Source: Tenodera sinensis (taxonomy: Eukaryota; Arthropoda; Insecta; Mantodea; Mantidae). Taken from it: a stretch of 64,000 nt of DNA. Position 1 is the stretch's first letter. Each line of letters starts with the position of its first letter. Shown here one piece after another: positions 26,851 to 38,499 of the stretch. Under the pieces are notes generated by a model. That model did no database searches and was not told the DNA's origin. It saw only the letters and a program-made list of their open reading frames with translations. The stretch lies in NCBI GenBank assembly GCA_030765045.1, contig CM060962.1, positions 263,156,647-263,220,646 of the forward strand. Reading direction: 5' to 3'. A program made the position numbers and the translations under genes.

Positions 26851-27639
26851 AAACTAGCAAAGAAAGTAAAAAGCCCTCAAATACATGGGAAATATGCACT
26901 AACTAAAATGTAACTAATATATTGTTCTTCCAATTCAAACCAAGAGGAAACATTTATTGTATATCGTTTTCCTATAATGTTGTTCCGTTGAAGATTATCT
27001 GGTGCAAATTTGTATATACAAAACCGGAATTTCAGCCTGGAATACTATGGCAAAGCCAGCGAGAAGGAAATAATGTGGTAATACCTGTTCTGATCCGCTG
27101 GTAAGTGTGTGAGCCATCTGTGTAGCATTCCAAACTGCCAGTTAGAGTGTGTGAATTCATAGTGGAATACGATCAAGGCATTGGACACTTCATTTATTAT
27201 ACAAGAATTTACAACAATTTGTTATACATTTATTATAGAAGAATATTGTAGAAGTATATTGGCAAGAAGGGCAATGTTTTCAATTAAGACTATTATTGCG
27301 CGTTGAAGGCTTATAGTTATCATCCTTAAAGCCAGAGATAAATTTTATCAATGCTGTTTTTCTTTTTATTTCCTCTTTCCTTTTGTTTTCTTTTGTGTTA
27401 AATCACTACCCTGAAATACAAAGGGATTTGACAGTAACGTGCTTTAAGTTGCAGGTTATAGGAAATTCGCTCTTGATTTGTGTATCAGGGGTGCAGCAGA
27501 GTAGAATGCGCGCTCTTTTTCCGGTTTCGTTGAGTTGTTATTGAACATGTACTTTGCTTTTATTACTTATTTTCTTGGACAGATCTTTCGTGTATTTTCA
27601 TTGAAACGGATGGTTCAACAACTAAAACAGAAACACGTG
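26851..27639. other. Non-coding, nothing recognised
   Basis: No supported exon. The short open frames at 26922 and 27535 show no known domain. Confidence 0.4.
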
Positions 27640-27807
27640 TTAGTTTCTCTGTTACGAATAGTAAATAGGGGATTGTATTTGTCAGAAAATATCTATATCG
27701 ATATTTCACCGGAAATATATTTTGAGGTCCCTTGAGTCCAAAAAGCATGTTTAGAAAAATAACCGTGTGTGTTATGTGTTTGTGCGTGCGTGCGTGTGTG
27801 TGTGTGA

Positions 27808-27871
<64 letters not shown>

Positions 27872-28515
27872 ACGCGCGCTCACCTGTGAGCAGCTCAAAA
27901 ACGAAACATGGCTTAAAATTCAAAGTTGGTGCTTAAGTTTATAATCATCCAAGGATGCGACATTTTTGACAAAATCAAAATCAAAATGGCTCTAATGATT
28001 TTGATTAAAATGCCACATGGTTAAGATACTTATACGTCAAATGAAATGTATATTTTGAATTTTCTGGCTAGGGCCCATGTAGCCCTCTTTATTCTTTATG
28101 ATTTTTAGATAACTTGCAAACCCTAAGAGACACACCAAATCTTACTGTACAAAAATTTAGATCTTGTTAGAACACATAATTTATGCTAAAGGATATTTTT
28201 TGTGAAGTGAACCGTTTCCGAAATATTCCTTGTTATGTGTCAGAATTTTGCAATTCTTATAGAGCGTTCTCAAATGGATGGGCGTTATTCAGTTTTACCT
28301 CTTGGTCATGCAAAAAGAACTTAATTTCAAAGTCATCATAACGATCACTCTTAAAACATTTCACGATCGCTTAAAGTGTACTGTATTCCCCATGCTTCTA
28401 CAAGAAAATTAGCAATAAGATAATTTCTACAAATCTTCATCTGGATTAACTTGAAGTAGATAGAGGTATAAGTGTTAGTAAGAATAGCTTATGCAAGAGT
28501 AGAGAAAGTCATGTG
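27640..28515 (-). repeat. Family A copy with (TG)n core
   Basis: An inverted copy running from the 3' part at about 27690 ('gatatttcaccggaaatatat') through a TG array (27777-27878), 'ccaaggatgcgacattt', 'aatgattttgattaaaatgccacatg', 'gtatattttgaattttctggct' and 'aatttagatcttgttagaacacataatttatg' to the 5' sub-terminal repeat 'gagtagagaaagtcatgtg' at 28497-28515. It is the most complete copy on this strand. Confidence 0.85.
27777..27878. repeat. (TG)n microsatellite within family A
   Basis: About 100 bp of TG with early GCG and GAG interruptions, ending in CGCGCG. The corresponding place in other family A copies also carries CA-rich runs. Confidence 0.95.
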
Positions 28516-29454
28516 AGTGCAACACATAATTTTTTTAAAGTTTTAATGCCACTATAAAAGAAAATCCACATTTGAACTCAAACATTGTTATGTATTTAAT
28601 GTGATAGACATTGTGTTTTGGCTATTAGAAGTAAAAGATCATGTGTCTAAGGTAACCTTAAGTTAGAACATGCATATTGAAGGTGAAGTTTTATTTAACA
28701 TGTTAGGGAAATTGAAGAAATCAAAGTGCAGCATTTTATTTAAACGTTTAATCATAGATTTACACGTTATGCTCTCCGTTTAGTTGCTCTGCCCCCCTAC
28801 CTAGTAGGTAACAAGTACTACGTTCCACCTAAAATATCGATATCGATATTTTGCTGGAAACACATGGCATCGATGCATAATGTATTATGTCCACTCCCGG
28901 ATAAAATCGAGTTTTACATGAATTCGCATAGTTTTTAGAATGCCCTTTCATGCTGTGATCTCTGTTAGCGTGAAATCATATTTTGTCCCAGTGTAATTGA
29001 CATACACAAATAAGGTATTACAAACCATATTACGTCCTATCGATTGCTGCAAACTGTATCATATCCACAGCCATTTTTCTCAGAATGGGCGCCTTTTGCA
29101 GATGGGTGTAGGGGCCAAAACATATATGGCGTTCATACTAAGCAAATTATCTTCTGAATGGGCACTTTGAGCCCTAAGAGAACTGACATTCTTCCCTGTG
29201 AGGGGGCATTTATTATTTCTAGCAGTCACGATTTTTGGAATTGTAGAGAAAAAGCTTTGAAAATACTCTAAGATTGTAATATCTAAAGAACTAAAACGCA
29301 ATTTACACATCAGTAGTCTCTTCACATTCAAAGTACTGATTCGAAGAATGTGCTTGACTTCAAGTCAATAACTAATTTCTTCAAAGAATGTTAAAGGATT
29401 AGTGAAATGAAGTGAATCATACAACGTATATAAAATATGGAAATTCCACTGTGA
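28516..29454. other. Non-coding; possible family A 3' scrap at 28785-28870
   Basis: 28790-28870 ('ctagtaggtaacaagtactacgttccacc' and 'atcgatattttgctggaaa') resembles an inverted family A 3' end. The rest is unassigned. Confidence 0.4.
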
Positions 29455-29512
29455 GAAAAAAAAAAGAAGAAGAAGAAGACCAAGAACAAGAACAAGAAGA
29501 AGAAGAAGCTCA
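29455..29512. repeat. (AAG)n-like purine tract
   Basis: An imperfect AAG/AAC-rich repeat. Confidence 0.8.
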
Positions 29513-29906
29513 AATTCCTGGAGATAGATGATTCCTTAACACTATCCACTGCCATTCTAGGGAAGGAAAGTTCATAGTTCGTATACCCGAACCACTCATT
29601 CAGCCCGTGGGGGATCAGAATCCCAAAGAAACGAAAACAACAAAACAAAAAGAAAACAAAAAACGTAACTAATATTTTGAGTCTATTAATACAAACGTAC
29701 TGTGATGATTGGAAGAAGAAAGTAAAACTAAGTTATTTTTCATAAATATTAAATTCATTAGAACCACTTAATTGTAAGAATGAAAATGTGGGATTATTTT
29801 AACTGTTTAGAACAAGAGACTGATAAGTGCAAAATGTAAAGGCTACTGCCAAGGATTAATGTTTCTGCAAAACTAATGCAAACGCTTTGTCATTTACAAT
29901 TATTGC

Positions 29907-30334
<428 letters not shown>

Positions 30335-30949
30335 TAAGAAGAACAACAACCTTAGACCTCAACGGCAGTCCATTCCAAAAGTATGCGCTGATAAGGTCTA
30401 TTTTCCCATGAGGATCAGGCCATAATTGCATAGCCACCAAATGGTCGACAAGCACGGCAATTCTGACCTTGTTGCTTTCAGAGTATGAGGTGTTATGAGT
30501 TTCTTTTGGGAGAAAATTTTGTATAATTGTGATTAACAGTTAAACTGAGACAGATAAATCAAAGCTTACTACACAAAAATGTAGATCTCATTAAAACTAA
30601 AAGGTTGTATGTCCCAACATTTTGTTCCCATTAGATATCAATAATTATTGGTTTTAAATGTTTAGTGTTTATATTTTGCTGTCACTGTTCATTTATCAAG
30701 ATATCATAGTAAAGGTATGCAGGTTCAAGGCCAGCACTTAGCGACACGCTTATAAACATCTGCTTATCGATTCATTTTCCTTTATTGAAGTTACGTTTGT
30801 AACGAAATGTATAATGGAAATATTTCTTTAAGTGTTATGTCACCCTCCGAGGTCTTGTCTCCGTGGTTACGGGTTCAACCCTGACAAAGGACGATGGACT
30901 TTTCTCGGGCGAAAAATCCCTATAATATGAAAATTTCTTTTATAAAAAC
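30335..30949. other. Non-coding with family A scrap
   Basis: 30550-30620 ('aaatgtagatctcattaaaact') matches an internal family A segment in inverted orientation. 30865-30890 holds a B-box-like 'cgggttcaaccctg'. No gene is supported. Confidence 0.45.
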
Positions 30950-31420
30950 AAAGATAATGGCATTCATTGGGCTAGAACACAGTTGAACATAGTTACAAAT
31001 AACCGTTATGTAGATCAGGTGAGCCATTTTAATTACTTGAGAACTGATGTTAGTTATGACAAGCAATATAATGTGGGCAATAAAGTATCCAAATTTCAAA
31101 TAGTGTGTGGAACAATAAAAAGGACATTTAGAAACAAAATACGTAAAGAAATAAAACTGAAGTTTTACTAAGTTATGGCTGTACCTATGTCAGCATATGG
31201 AAGTGAGACTCGGACGTTAACTAAAAAACAACAGAATAATATACAGGCTTCAGAAATTAAATTCTTAAGAAGTGTGAAGGGATCTACGAAGGAAGACCAA
31301 ATAACAAACGAAAGTATAAGAGAAGAGTTAGGAAATGTTAATAGAAATGACAGATTAAAAGGTTTCAAACAAAAGTGGAAGGAACATGTTGAAAGAATGC
31401 CAGAAATAAAATTTCCTTAA
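30950..31420 (+). pseudogene. Non-LTR retrotransposon C-terminus (RTE-like)
   Basis: Two frames: 'NRYVDQVSHFNYLRTDVSYD...KVSKFQIVCGTIKRTF' (30983-31168) and 'YGSETRTLTKKQQNNIQASEIKFLRSVKG...DQITNESIREELG' to 'KWKEHVERMP' (31193-31417). These are the familiar post-RT sequences of RTE-like elements ('YLG..I', 'YGSE.W...K....I...E..FLR', 'W..H..RM'). A single frame change at about 31168 separates them. The RT core is missing. A family A terminal motif follows at 31485-31500. Confidence 0.8.
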
Positions 31421-31484
31421 TTTTTAAATAGATGAAAAAATAAACTTTTGTAAAAATAGCTTATATTTGCTACATAAATCTAAA

Positions 31485-31515
31485 GGTCACAGATAGAGAA
31501 AGTCAGGTGAATGTA
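31485..31515 (-). repeat. Family A 5' terminal scrap
   Basis: 'agatagagaaagtcaggtgaatg' matches the conserved end of family A (compare 42411-42432). The body expected to its left is broken by the retrotransposon fragment at 30950-31420, suggesting a nested insertion. Confidence 0.5.
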
Positions 31516-31861
31516 AGTCGTCAGGCATATCAGATGTACATTGCGGGTAATTAGGTTTTCTTGGAAACCTGAACGCTTTAGTGTGAGTATGCTCAGTTAT
31601 TTAGCCGCTGTCGTGAAATCATAATCCCATTTTAAATTAAAATTTCTACAGAACAAAAATACTAATTAGTGGAGAAATTTGGCACTTAAATGAAAATGAA
31701 AAATAATGTGAATTGGTTGCTCTGTGGTGTACTTCAATAATAAATTATTTAACAGACTAAACTACTATTAAAATTGCTGATTCGGAATTATGCAACAAAT
31801 ATCACCTCCGGTGTCTGGGCTGCAGAGTCACTTCTACTTAATAACGGTGGATTCACTTTCT

Positions 31862-32095
31862 TTTTGTACATTAAGGTCCTCCAACATGTCATATCGGACC
31901 ATGAATTAATAAAATGGATAAAATGAAGATAAAATGAGCCAGAGGTCCATAGAGCAAGACAGTCGTCTTCTCAAGATAAGAGAAAACCTCGGAAAAATAA
32001 CCTTATTCGGATAGCTCAGCCTAACTGAGATTCGAACTAGAGACTTCCTGAATGTGAGGCAGATATGGTACCATTACACTACAGAGCATTCACCT
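31862..32095 (-). repeat. SINE with tRNA-Val-like head
   Basis: On the - strand the head reads 'gctctgtagtgtaatggta' (A box TAGTGTAATGG), 'ctgcctcacattcag' (an anticodon-arm-like hairpin with CAC in the loop) and 'agttcgaatctcag' (B box). This fits a tRNA-Val ancestor. The body contains 'ccgaggttttct' and ends near the 'cctccaacatg.tatcgga' motif shared with 18106-18130. The acceptor stem is absent, so it is not a tRNA gene. The family would depend on LINE machinery for copying. Confidence 0.65.
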
Positions 32096-32104
32096 GGTGT
32101 AACG

Positions 32105-32215
32105 TATGTTACATGTTAGTAATCTAGACAGAATAAGAGGTAGAATCAGGACTGAAAAATGCAATGCCATAGCCGGGGTTTGAACCAAGGATCTTCCGCT
32201 ATACAGATATTACAA
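32105..32215 (-). repeat. SINE family C copy
   Basis: On the - strand 'ccttggttcaaaccccggctatggcattgcattttt' and 'cagtcctgattctacc' match the units at 50590-50700 and 52625-52745. The B box is clear (GGTTCAAACCC); the A box is decayed. Confidence 0.6.
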
Positions 32216-32329
32216 AAGAGGGAATCTGTAGGTGTAAGTGTGCGATTGTGAGTAGTTTCATCTCAAAAACCTTCAACCGAATTTGACAATCCATTCACCA
32301 TTGGAAACACTGTGATAAAATGACAAAAG

Positions 32330-32960
32330 TGCAGTCCAGTTACTTCTTATTTCCTTCTAACTGAATGCACAACAACAACGTTCTCTTTTACTGACGTTTA
32401 CACTGTTTACAGTCTTCCGTGATAACACACAACCCACAACTGTTTTCTTGTTGTAAGCTTAACACTCAATTTCCTGCCTTTCAGTTCTCTCTTTGTATCA
32501 CAGACTAACTTTGAAGATACGATCACTCAACATTCACTAACTGCTTCTCTATCTTTCTTTCGATGCAAAGGTTCTCTAACGACGAACGTACACAAGCAGC
32601 TGACGCAAACACCCCCGCCCCCACACACACTAAAATTAAAACTGACATTGAAAACGGCCTGCCCTCACGCGTTCGGCAAGCTTTTATACCGGCTATGACG
32701 TCTTTCTGGAATTTCGCCTTTTCTGGAACTTTCCGGCAGCCAGAAGATTCACAAACTATCTGCCACTCTGATATTTGTCAAGTGTTTGCTCGCCGTGAGT
32801 GGTGTGGGGCAGGTTGACCTTAAGCGCCTTTGTTGTACGCACCGCCAGTGGTGTGAAGCAGCCCGGCCCCGAGCCCTTGCTGTTTTCGTTGCCGTCAGCC
32901 GGCGGCACAATACTTATTCTTACTGACGGTCTTAGGCTATAAAAAACCTAATTTAGATCT
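32330..32960 (-). promoter_or_regulatory. Family B copy: heat-shock-like promoter plus leader
   Basis: Read leftwards on the - strand: a GC-richer upstream part, two heat-shock-element-like sites on the + strand at 32721-32733 (TTCTGGAACTTTC, a perfect TTCnnGAAnnTTC) and 32704-32715 (TTCTGGAATTTC), a TGACGTC site at 32696-32702, a TATA box at 32681-32690 (GGTATAAAAG on -), then about 330 bp of leader ending in the 'aactggactgca.ttttgtcat' motif shared by all copies. No ORF follows. The layout is what insect Hsp70-type promoters look like. That the element is a captured stress promoter is inference. Confidence 0.6.
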
Positions 32961-35299
32961 GTACATTATAGAAATACTTAAAAGAACTTACAAAGGGTGT
33001 GTGGTTGAATATGAAAACATTATTATTACAAAAGAACATTGCAGCGAAGAAGGCTTTGGCTTTTCGTGGAAAATGCCACGAAATGCCAGGATAGCAATGC
33101 TAAAACATTTCTAATTATCAATTAGATCACAATCTCTCCGAAATAGTTCAATTTTTAAGGTATTTTCCCTTTTATGTATGTCAATGTACAATTTAATGGC
33201 TACCCTAGCTACAACAGGTTTCGAAAACATTGTTTGTATATACATTTATAAATGGTGCAGGTAAATAATTCAATCTGTCACATATAATACATGTGTTATT
33301 TATTGTCCCTTCTACGTATCTCTGTATGCAGTTTAATGGCTACATTGTAACCTGAATATAATTTCAAATTAGCTACTCATCTACGGGTACACATTTACTT
33401 TATACGCCACTGTATGTCACTTTATTCAGTGTGCATAAGAGACAGCTTTGTTTACGTTGTCACCGCCCAGCATTTCGTGCATTACGGTCCGTGTGCATTA
33501 CACTTGAAGAGGCATGTAAGCAAATGCCTCACCGTGATAACTTGACACCAAATTACACACCAATATAATAATCTGGCACAAAACGGTATCCCCGTATACA
33601 TAACCAAGACACGCAGCCTTTGCTTTAATTGTCCACTACAGCAATTCAAACGCATTAAAATCCATATCCTGTTCACCAACAAACTAAACAATGGCCAAAC
33701 AAACTCAAGGGTAAAATTGCACAAATCAGAACAACACATACTAAAAGTGGGGAACATTCTACTTGAAACGTATCCCCGAAATAGCATTTAAAAATTATCA
33801 CTATACCAGACTCTTACTTTGAAGTTCAACTAATTTATAAGACGAACAACAAAAGAGATCAGAACGAGCAAAAGTGCAGAATATCTTCATGCCTTGCTAA
33901 AGAACTCACCAAGGCTACTTCGAGAGAAGATAACACACGGGTGAAGGTTCGGAATATAGCTAGATGGTCACACTGTCCAGCTCTGTAAACGACAGAGATC
34001 CCAGCTGGACAGCCAAACAAGTGATTACTATGGCGCGTTTATATCGCATATATCCAACCTGACATGCGCAGTAAGAATAACGATACGAAAGTGGCATGCT
34101 AAATGATTGTATAAATGGAGAAAACGTTGCATAGAGAGACATCAGTAAAATAATTATAGCAATTATAAAAAGGTAGAGATTCTTGTTCTCTTCGATCCCA
34201 AATTATGTCACTTACAAAGCGATTAACCATTGCAATTGGCCATGTTCAACAGCTTCACCTCTGTCACGTTGTACATCTTAAGCGCTTCTGCATTGTTACA
34301 TTATACAGCTTTTGTGTTATTATATACCTATGAAGCCAAAGAAAGTACAAGGGATTAAAACTTAATCTACTGTAATTACTTAAAACATAATCACTCAGGT
34401 ATTCTCAACCTATGAAGGTTCCAACTACAAAGAGTACCTTTAGGCTATGCAGTATTTCCAGATCTTGAATGACTCGGGAGGGGAGAGGGTTGTTAAGAAC
34501 TCGGACATTCTTGTGGATGTTTTACATCCTCTCGCTTGAGTATCGGGAGATTTACAACCGTTAGTATGAATAACTGGGGCTTAAAGATTTTCTAAATAAA
34601 TATACAATAGCTTTGTAAAAAGACGGAGGGGGGGGGGGGAGGGTAAATGAAATTCATTATTGCAGTTTGATTTAAACGAAAATGTAGCACTGCACTGTTG
34701 AATAAGGCAGTTAATGGGTAAAACTACAAGTTTTTCTATGATAACAGCAGTTTGCTCTAGCAACCAACCGCTTTCAGAAGGCAAACACGATATCGGCTTT
34801 GTAAATATATGGGAACGTAGCTGATTGTATAGATTACATTTTCCTGTACACGAATCAGAGAGCTTGTTTACTCACTACGCACCATTAAATGAAGAACCTG
34901 CACTGCTTTGTTGTCATGATTATGTGGAACAAAATGAGTGTTTGCGTTATGGTCTGTAGACTTTAGACCCGATCCCGATGACAGTTATGCATTAGCCACC
35001 GATCGTGTTTGATAACTGGGGGAAGGTACTGCGTAATTTTGGTGTTTGTTCTACGGGCGGTTTTGATTTTTATCCCCTACTAAATTTTCCATCGCTCGGA
35101 AATCCAGAATAATGAACTGTACTTGCATTAATAAAGAATCCACCACTGAATGGCTTGCTTCAACATATTGTCAGACGGTTACATTGTCACACTCCCGTCC
35201 GTATGGAGTAATTCCAGAAAACTAACCTATGCATTTCTTTCTACTCTTGTACAAACTAATGTTATAGGCGCTTATTTCCCTGTCTAGTTAAAATTAATC
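32961..35299. other. Non-coding, nothing recognised
   Basis: AT-rich DNA with a short G-run at 34628-34640. Short frames such as that at 33482-33787 (-) have no known domain. No second copy of any part was noticed. Confidence 0.4.
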
Positions 35300-35669
35300 G
35301 AGATAAACGTTTGCAGAAGATATCTTATTGTTAATGTTCTTGTAGGTCCAATGGGAAAATGGGAATACTGTGGGCTTTAAGCGATAGACAAAGTTCTTTG
35401 AATAGCCAAGGTATAAAAACAAATAACATATTCCAATTTGAACAAGTATAAGTATTGAAACCTCAAAATAACAAGGAGTAGTAGAAAACAGTTCACTCCA
35501 TAAAGTGTGTGCCTCAAGCAGATTTACAATTTCTGCGTAGTACGATTTATCTATCTCTTACTGTTTACCAGTTATGAAAAGGTCATCCATAAGGAAGGGG
35601 AATTTTGAGGATATTTCCAGAAAGTTCAAGATATACATTTCATTTTGCCTAAAGAACTAAACACACACA

Positions 35670-35732
<63 letters not shown>

Positions 35733-36136
35733 ACACACCAAGTTTGGTATGTAACCAACTTTTTGGTTTTGAGTTAATCTGTTCAAGGGCACAAGAATAC
35801 ACACCTTTTGTCCTTCATTCTGCCAAGTAGTTATCCTTCATTGCACAGTACGCAACCTTATTATACTGAACTTAAGTTCCAAAATCTTTGTGTGACATCC
35901 TTGAAAGACATAAAACTTAAATACCAACTTTGGTTTTTAACTGACTTAACTTTTTTGAGCTATGCTGTCCACAGATAGACAAACACACGCGCGCGGGTGG
36001 ACTTTCTTCTAAAAATGCTTTCTTTTTCTGGGGGGGGGGGGATTCAGGGGGTCCCAAAACATATATTTCCGGTGAAATCTCGACATCGTATTTTTGGGTG
36101 CAATGCAATACTCCTCTACTTACCAGTAGAGAAAGT
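35300..36136 (+). repeat. Family A copy, nearly full, with (CA)n core
   Basis: Contains 'gataaacgtttgcagaagatatcttattg', 'gggaatactgtgggctttaagcgat', 'agtacgatttatctatctctta', 'ttcaagatatacatttcattt', a CA array (35660-35741), 'catccttgaaagacataaaacttaaatacc', 'ggtgaaatctcgacatcg' and the end 'ctctacttaccagtagagaaagta'. The last 16 bp form a small hairpin (CTCTACT/AGTAGAG). A G12 run at 36031 is a local expansion. Confidence 0.85.
35660..35741. repeat. (CA)n microsatellite within family A
   Basis: A mostly perfect CA repeat lying inside a family A copy. Confidence 0.95.
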
Positions 36137-36770
36137 AAAAATAGAAGTACCTACACTGATTTGCACCCAAAAGGTATTGAATTATTAATCTCTCTTAATA
36201 CAAGTAAGAAGCAAATTAATTTTAATGGAATGGACAATGTCTAACGATGCCGGACCAAGACTAAACATTTTAAGCAGCTTAGCTTCTCAGAAAACTGAGA
36301 ACAAACAGATTTGTGATTGTGGAGGATTATTAGGTTAACCACCATTACCCTCAAACCAAAACAAAGTGAACTTCATAAGGCTGAGCCTTGCAAAGGCCCA
36401 ATCCATGTATGTAGTTGCAAAAAAGATCAGTAACGAAGGAATATTATGATGCAAAACTAATTTCAAAATTGCAAGATTAAAAAAAATCGATGAGACAAAC
36501 GGGAAATTGCGTTCGGGTTTCCTATTTTCCCCAAGGAAATGCTTAAAACTACAATCCTTAACTTGCAAGGTTGCAATTAAGGCCATGAATTAGTAAAATA
36601 GGCTAAAAATGTGACGGTGTTCTATTTTTTATATTGATAACTTGTGCTTTCATGCTATACAACTGGTTTTTAATATCAAACATTTTAAAGTCGCCAATGG
36701 GCTATTTTATTGGTACTGTACAATTTAAGTGAAGCACCACATTCGATTTTGAAATCATTTTCTATTAATT
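36137..36770. other. Non-coding between two family A copies
   Basis: Unassigned AT-rich DNA between a + copy and a - copy of family A. Confidence 0.45.
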
Positions 36771-37412
36771 ACTTTTTACTTTTTCTAGTAGGTATAGTAA
36801 GAAGGGAAAGTACGGAATTCCAACCAAAAATTAGATATCGACGTGAACACCATAACTCAAAAACGAAAAGTCGGTTAAAAACCAAAGTTAGTATTCAAGG
36901 ATGCGACACGAAGATTTTGAAGAAAATTTCTCTACCCTGAACTACCCTTTACATGGAAAATGTTTTGCAAATTTTTATTTTCTCGAAAATGACTTTAATG
37001 ATTTTGATTAAATGCCATATGTTTAAGATATCTTTATGACAAACAAAATGTATATTTTGAATTTTCTGGCTGTAGCCCTGTTAACTCTTGATGATTTTTG
37101 AGTAACTTGTAAACCGCAAGAGATATATGTTATTTGCGTGAGTTTTGGAATACTTAAAACTTTCGTCAAATGGAAGATCGTTATTCACTTTTTTATATCT
37201 TAGCCGTGCAAAGAGAACGGAATCTGGAAGGTTTGAAAGATCTGACTGTCGCTCAAAGCCTACTGTATTCCCACATTCCCCTTGCACCTACAAGGATGTA
37301 AGGAATAAGATAATTTCTGAAAATATTTATCTCAACTACCACGAAGAAGATAGAGGAATAAGTTTGTAAGAATGGTTAGTACAAGAGTAGAGAAAGTCAT
37401 GTGAGTGCAATA
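36771..37412 (-). repeat. Family A copy
   Basis: Runs from the 3' end at about 36776 ('actttttctagtaggtatag') through 'tagatatcgacgtgaacacc', 'aaaaaccaaagttagtattcaaggatgcgacacg', 'tgattttgattaaatgcc' and 'gaagatagaggaataag' to the 5' sub-terminal 'agagtagagaaagtcatgtg' (37384-37403). Together with the preceding copy it forms an inverted pair about 0.6 kb apart. Confidence 0.85.
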
Positions 37413-38499
37413 CATCAAATGTTTTAAATTATGATATTAACAATAACCGACTGTTTTCTGTTTTTAATAACATGAAGTGTTTAAATGTGCACTTGTGGCA
37501 AAATCTAGATACGGAAAGTTTGAACAGAATGCTCCATCTGGTTTAGGAATGTAAGCTGTAAAGAAAGTAAAGAAGGTGTCCATAGAAATTATAGGATATG
37601 TTGTCAGGCCCTTTCCTCGTCATTTGAGAGCAAGATAAATGATCAAAGAACATTCTTCCTGGGTTTTCTCCAGATGTTCTGGATGCAGAGTAAAACGCTT
37701 CGGTATTGCTTTGCAAAACAAACCACAAGGAAATAGTTGGCTTCATTAGCTCCTCTCTGAGAGGAGTACTTAAGGCTTACTTGCCAAAGTGGAACTACGG
37801 ATCTACGAAAATGAGAAAACTCTTAGAAGTGCAAACTACAAGGGAAAATGGAACGCGAAAGAAGAAAGTCCTACCTACTTTAGTTATAATCTCTAAGATT
37901 AGTGCAGAAAAGGGAGCAGAGACGTGGCCTCCGTACAGACGTATTAACGATGCGTTTTCATCTACGAAAAATGTTGCTGCAAGAAACAGGAGAACCTTTG
38001 ACGAATGAGTTTCCAAACACATTAACTACAATTTCTTGTAGAAGAATGTCTATCTGCCTGTCTGTCTTGTGAAGAAGATGTAGTGCCGAAGTTACAAATA
38101 CTTCAATTTTCGCTGTGAGAAACATAGTCTATGTAAATACTTCCTGAAGAATCTGAGTAGCTTAAGCAAGCCACTAGACAAACATTCTAATCTGTCGGAA
38201 TCATATGCATTTCTCCACTCTCTATCGCTTATTAGTGGGAACACAAATCATTCTAACTACTTCATTTTAATCGACTTAAACCCTTCTAGAAATAACTGCA
38301 TTACAAAAGGAAAGGCGTAATTCAAATGTTTTAGAAACGAGCACCACACGCTGCTCTTAAAATTCCATAGTATTCTTACCATGACATCGTGAGAAACATT
38401 TGAAAATCCACAAAACCTTAAAAAAACATTTGAATTATTAATAACGAATATCCGAAGTGGCTGATGCCATAAAACCGTTATTTGATAGAAATTTTGTGT
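37413..38499. other. Non-coding, nothing recognised
   Basis: Overlapping short frames on both strands at 37706-38022 have no known domain. No splice-bounded exon is supported. Confidence 0.4.

Noticed and set aside
27563..27944. Protein frames with His-Thr or Cys-Val repeats
   Set aside because: Produced by the TG/CA microsatellite.
32020..32095. tRNA-Val gene on the - strand
   Set aside because: A and B boxes and an anticodon-like arm exist, but the acceptor and T-stem pairings are missing and a SINE body follows.
37706..38022. Overlapping 100- and 75-codon frames as a small gene pair
   Set aside because: They are opposite-strand shadows of one another without any recognised domain or splice context.
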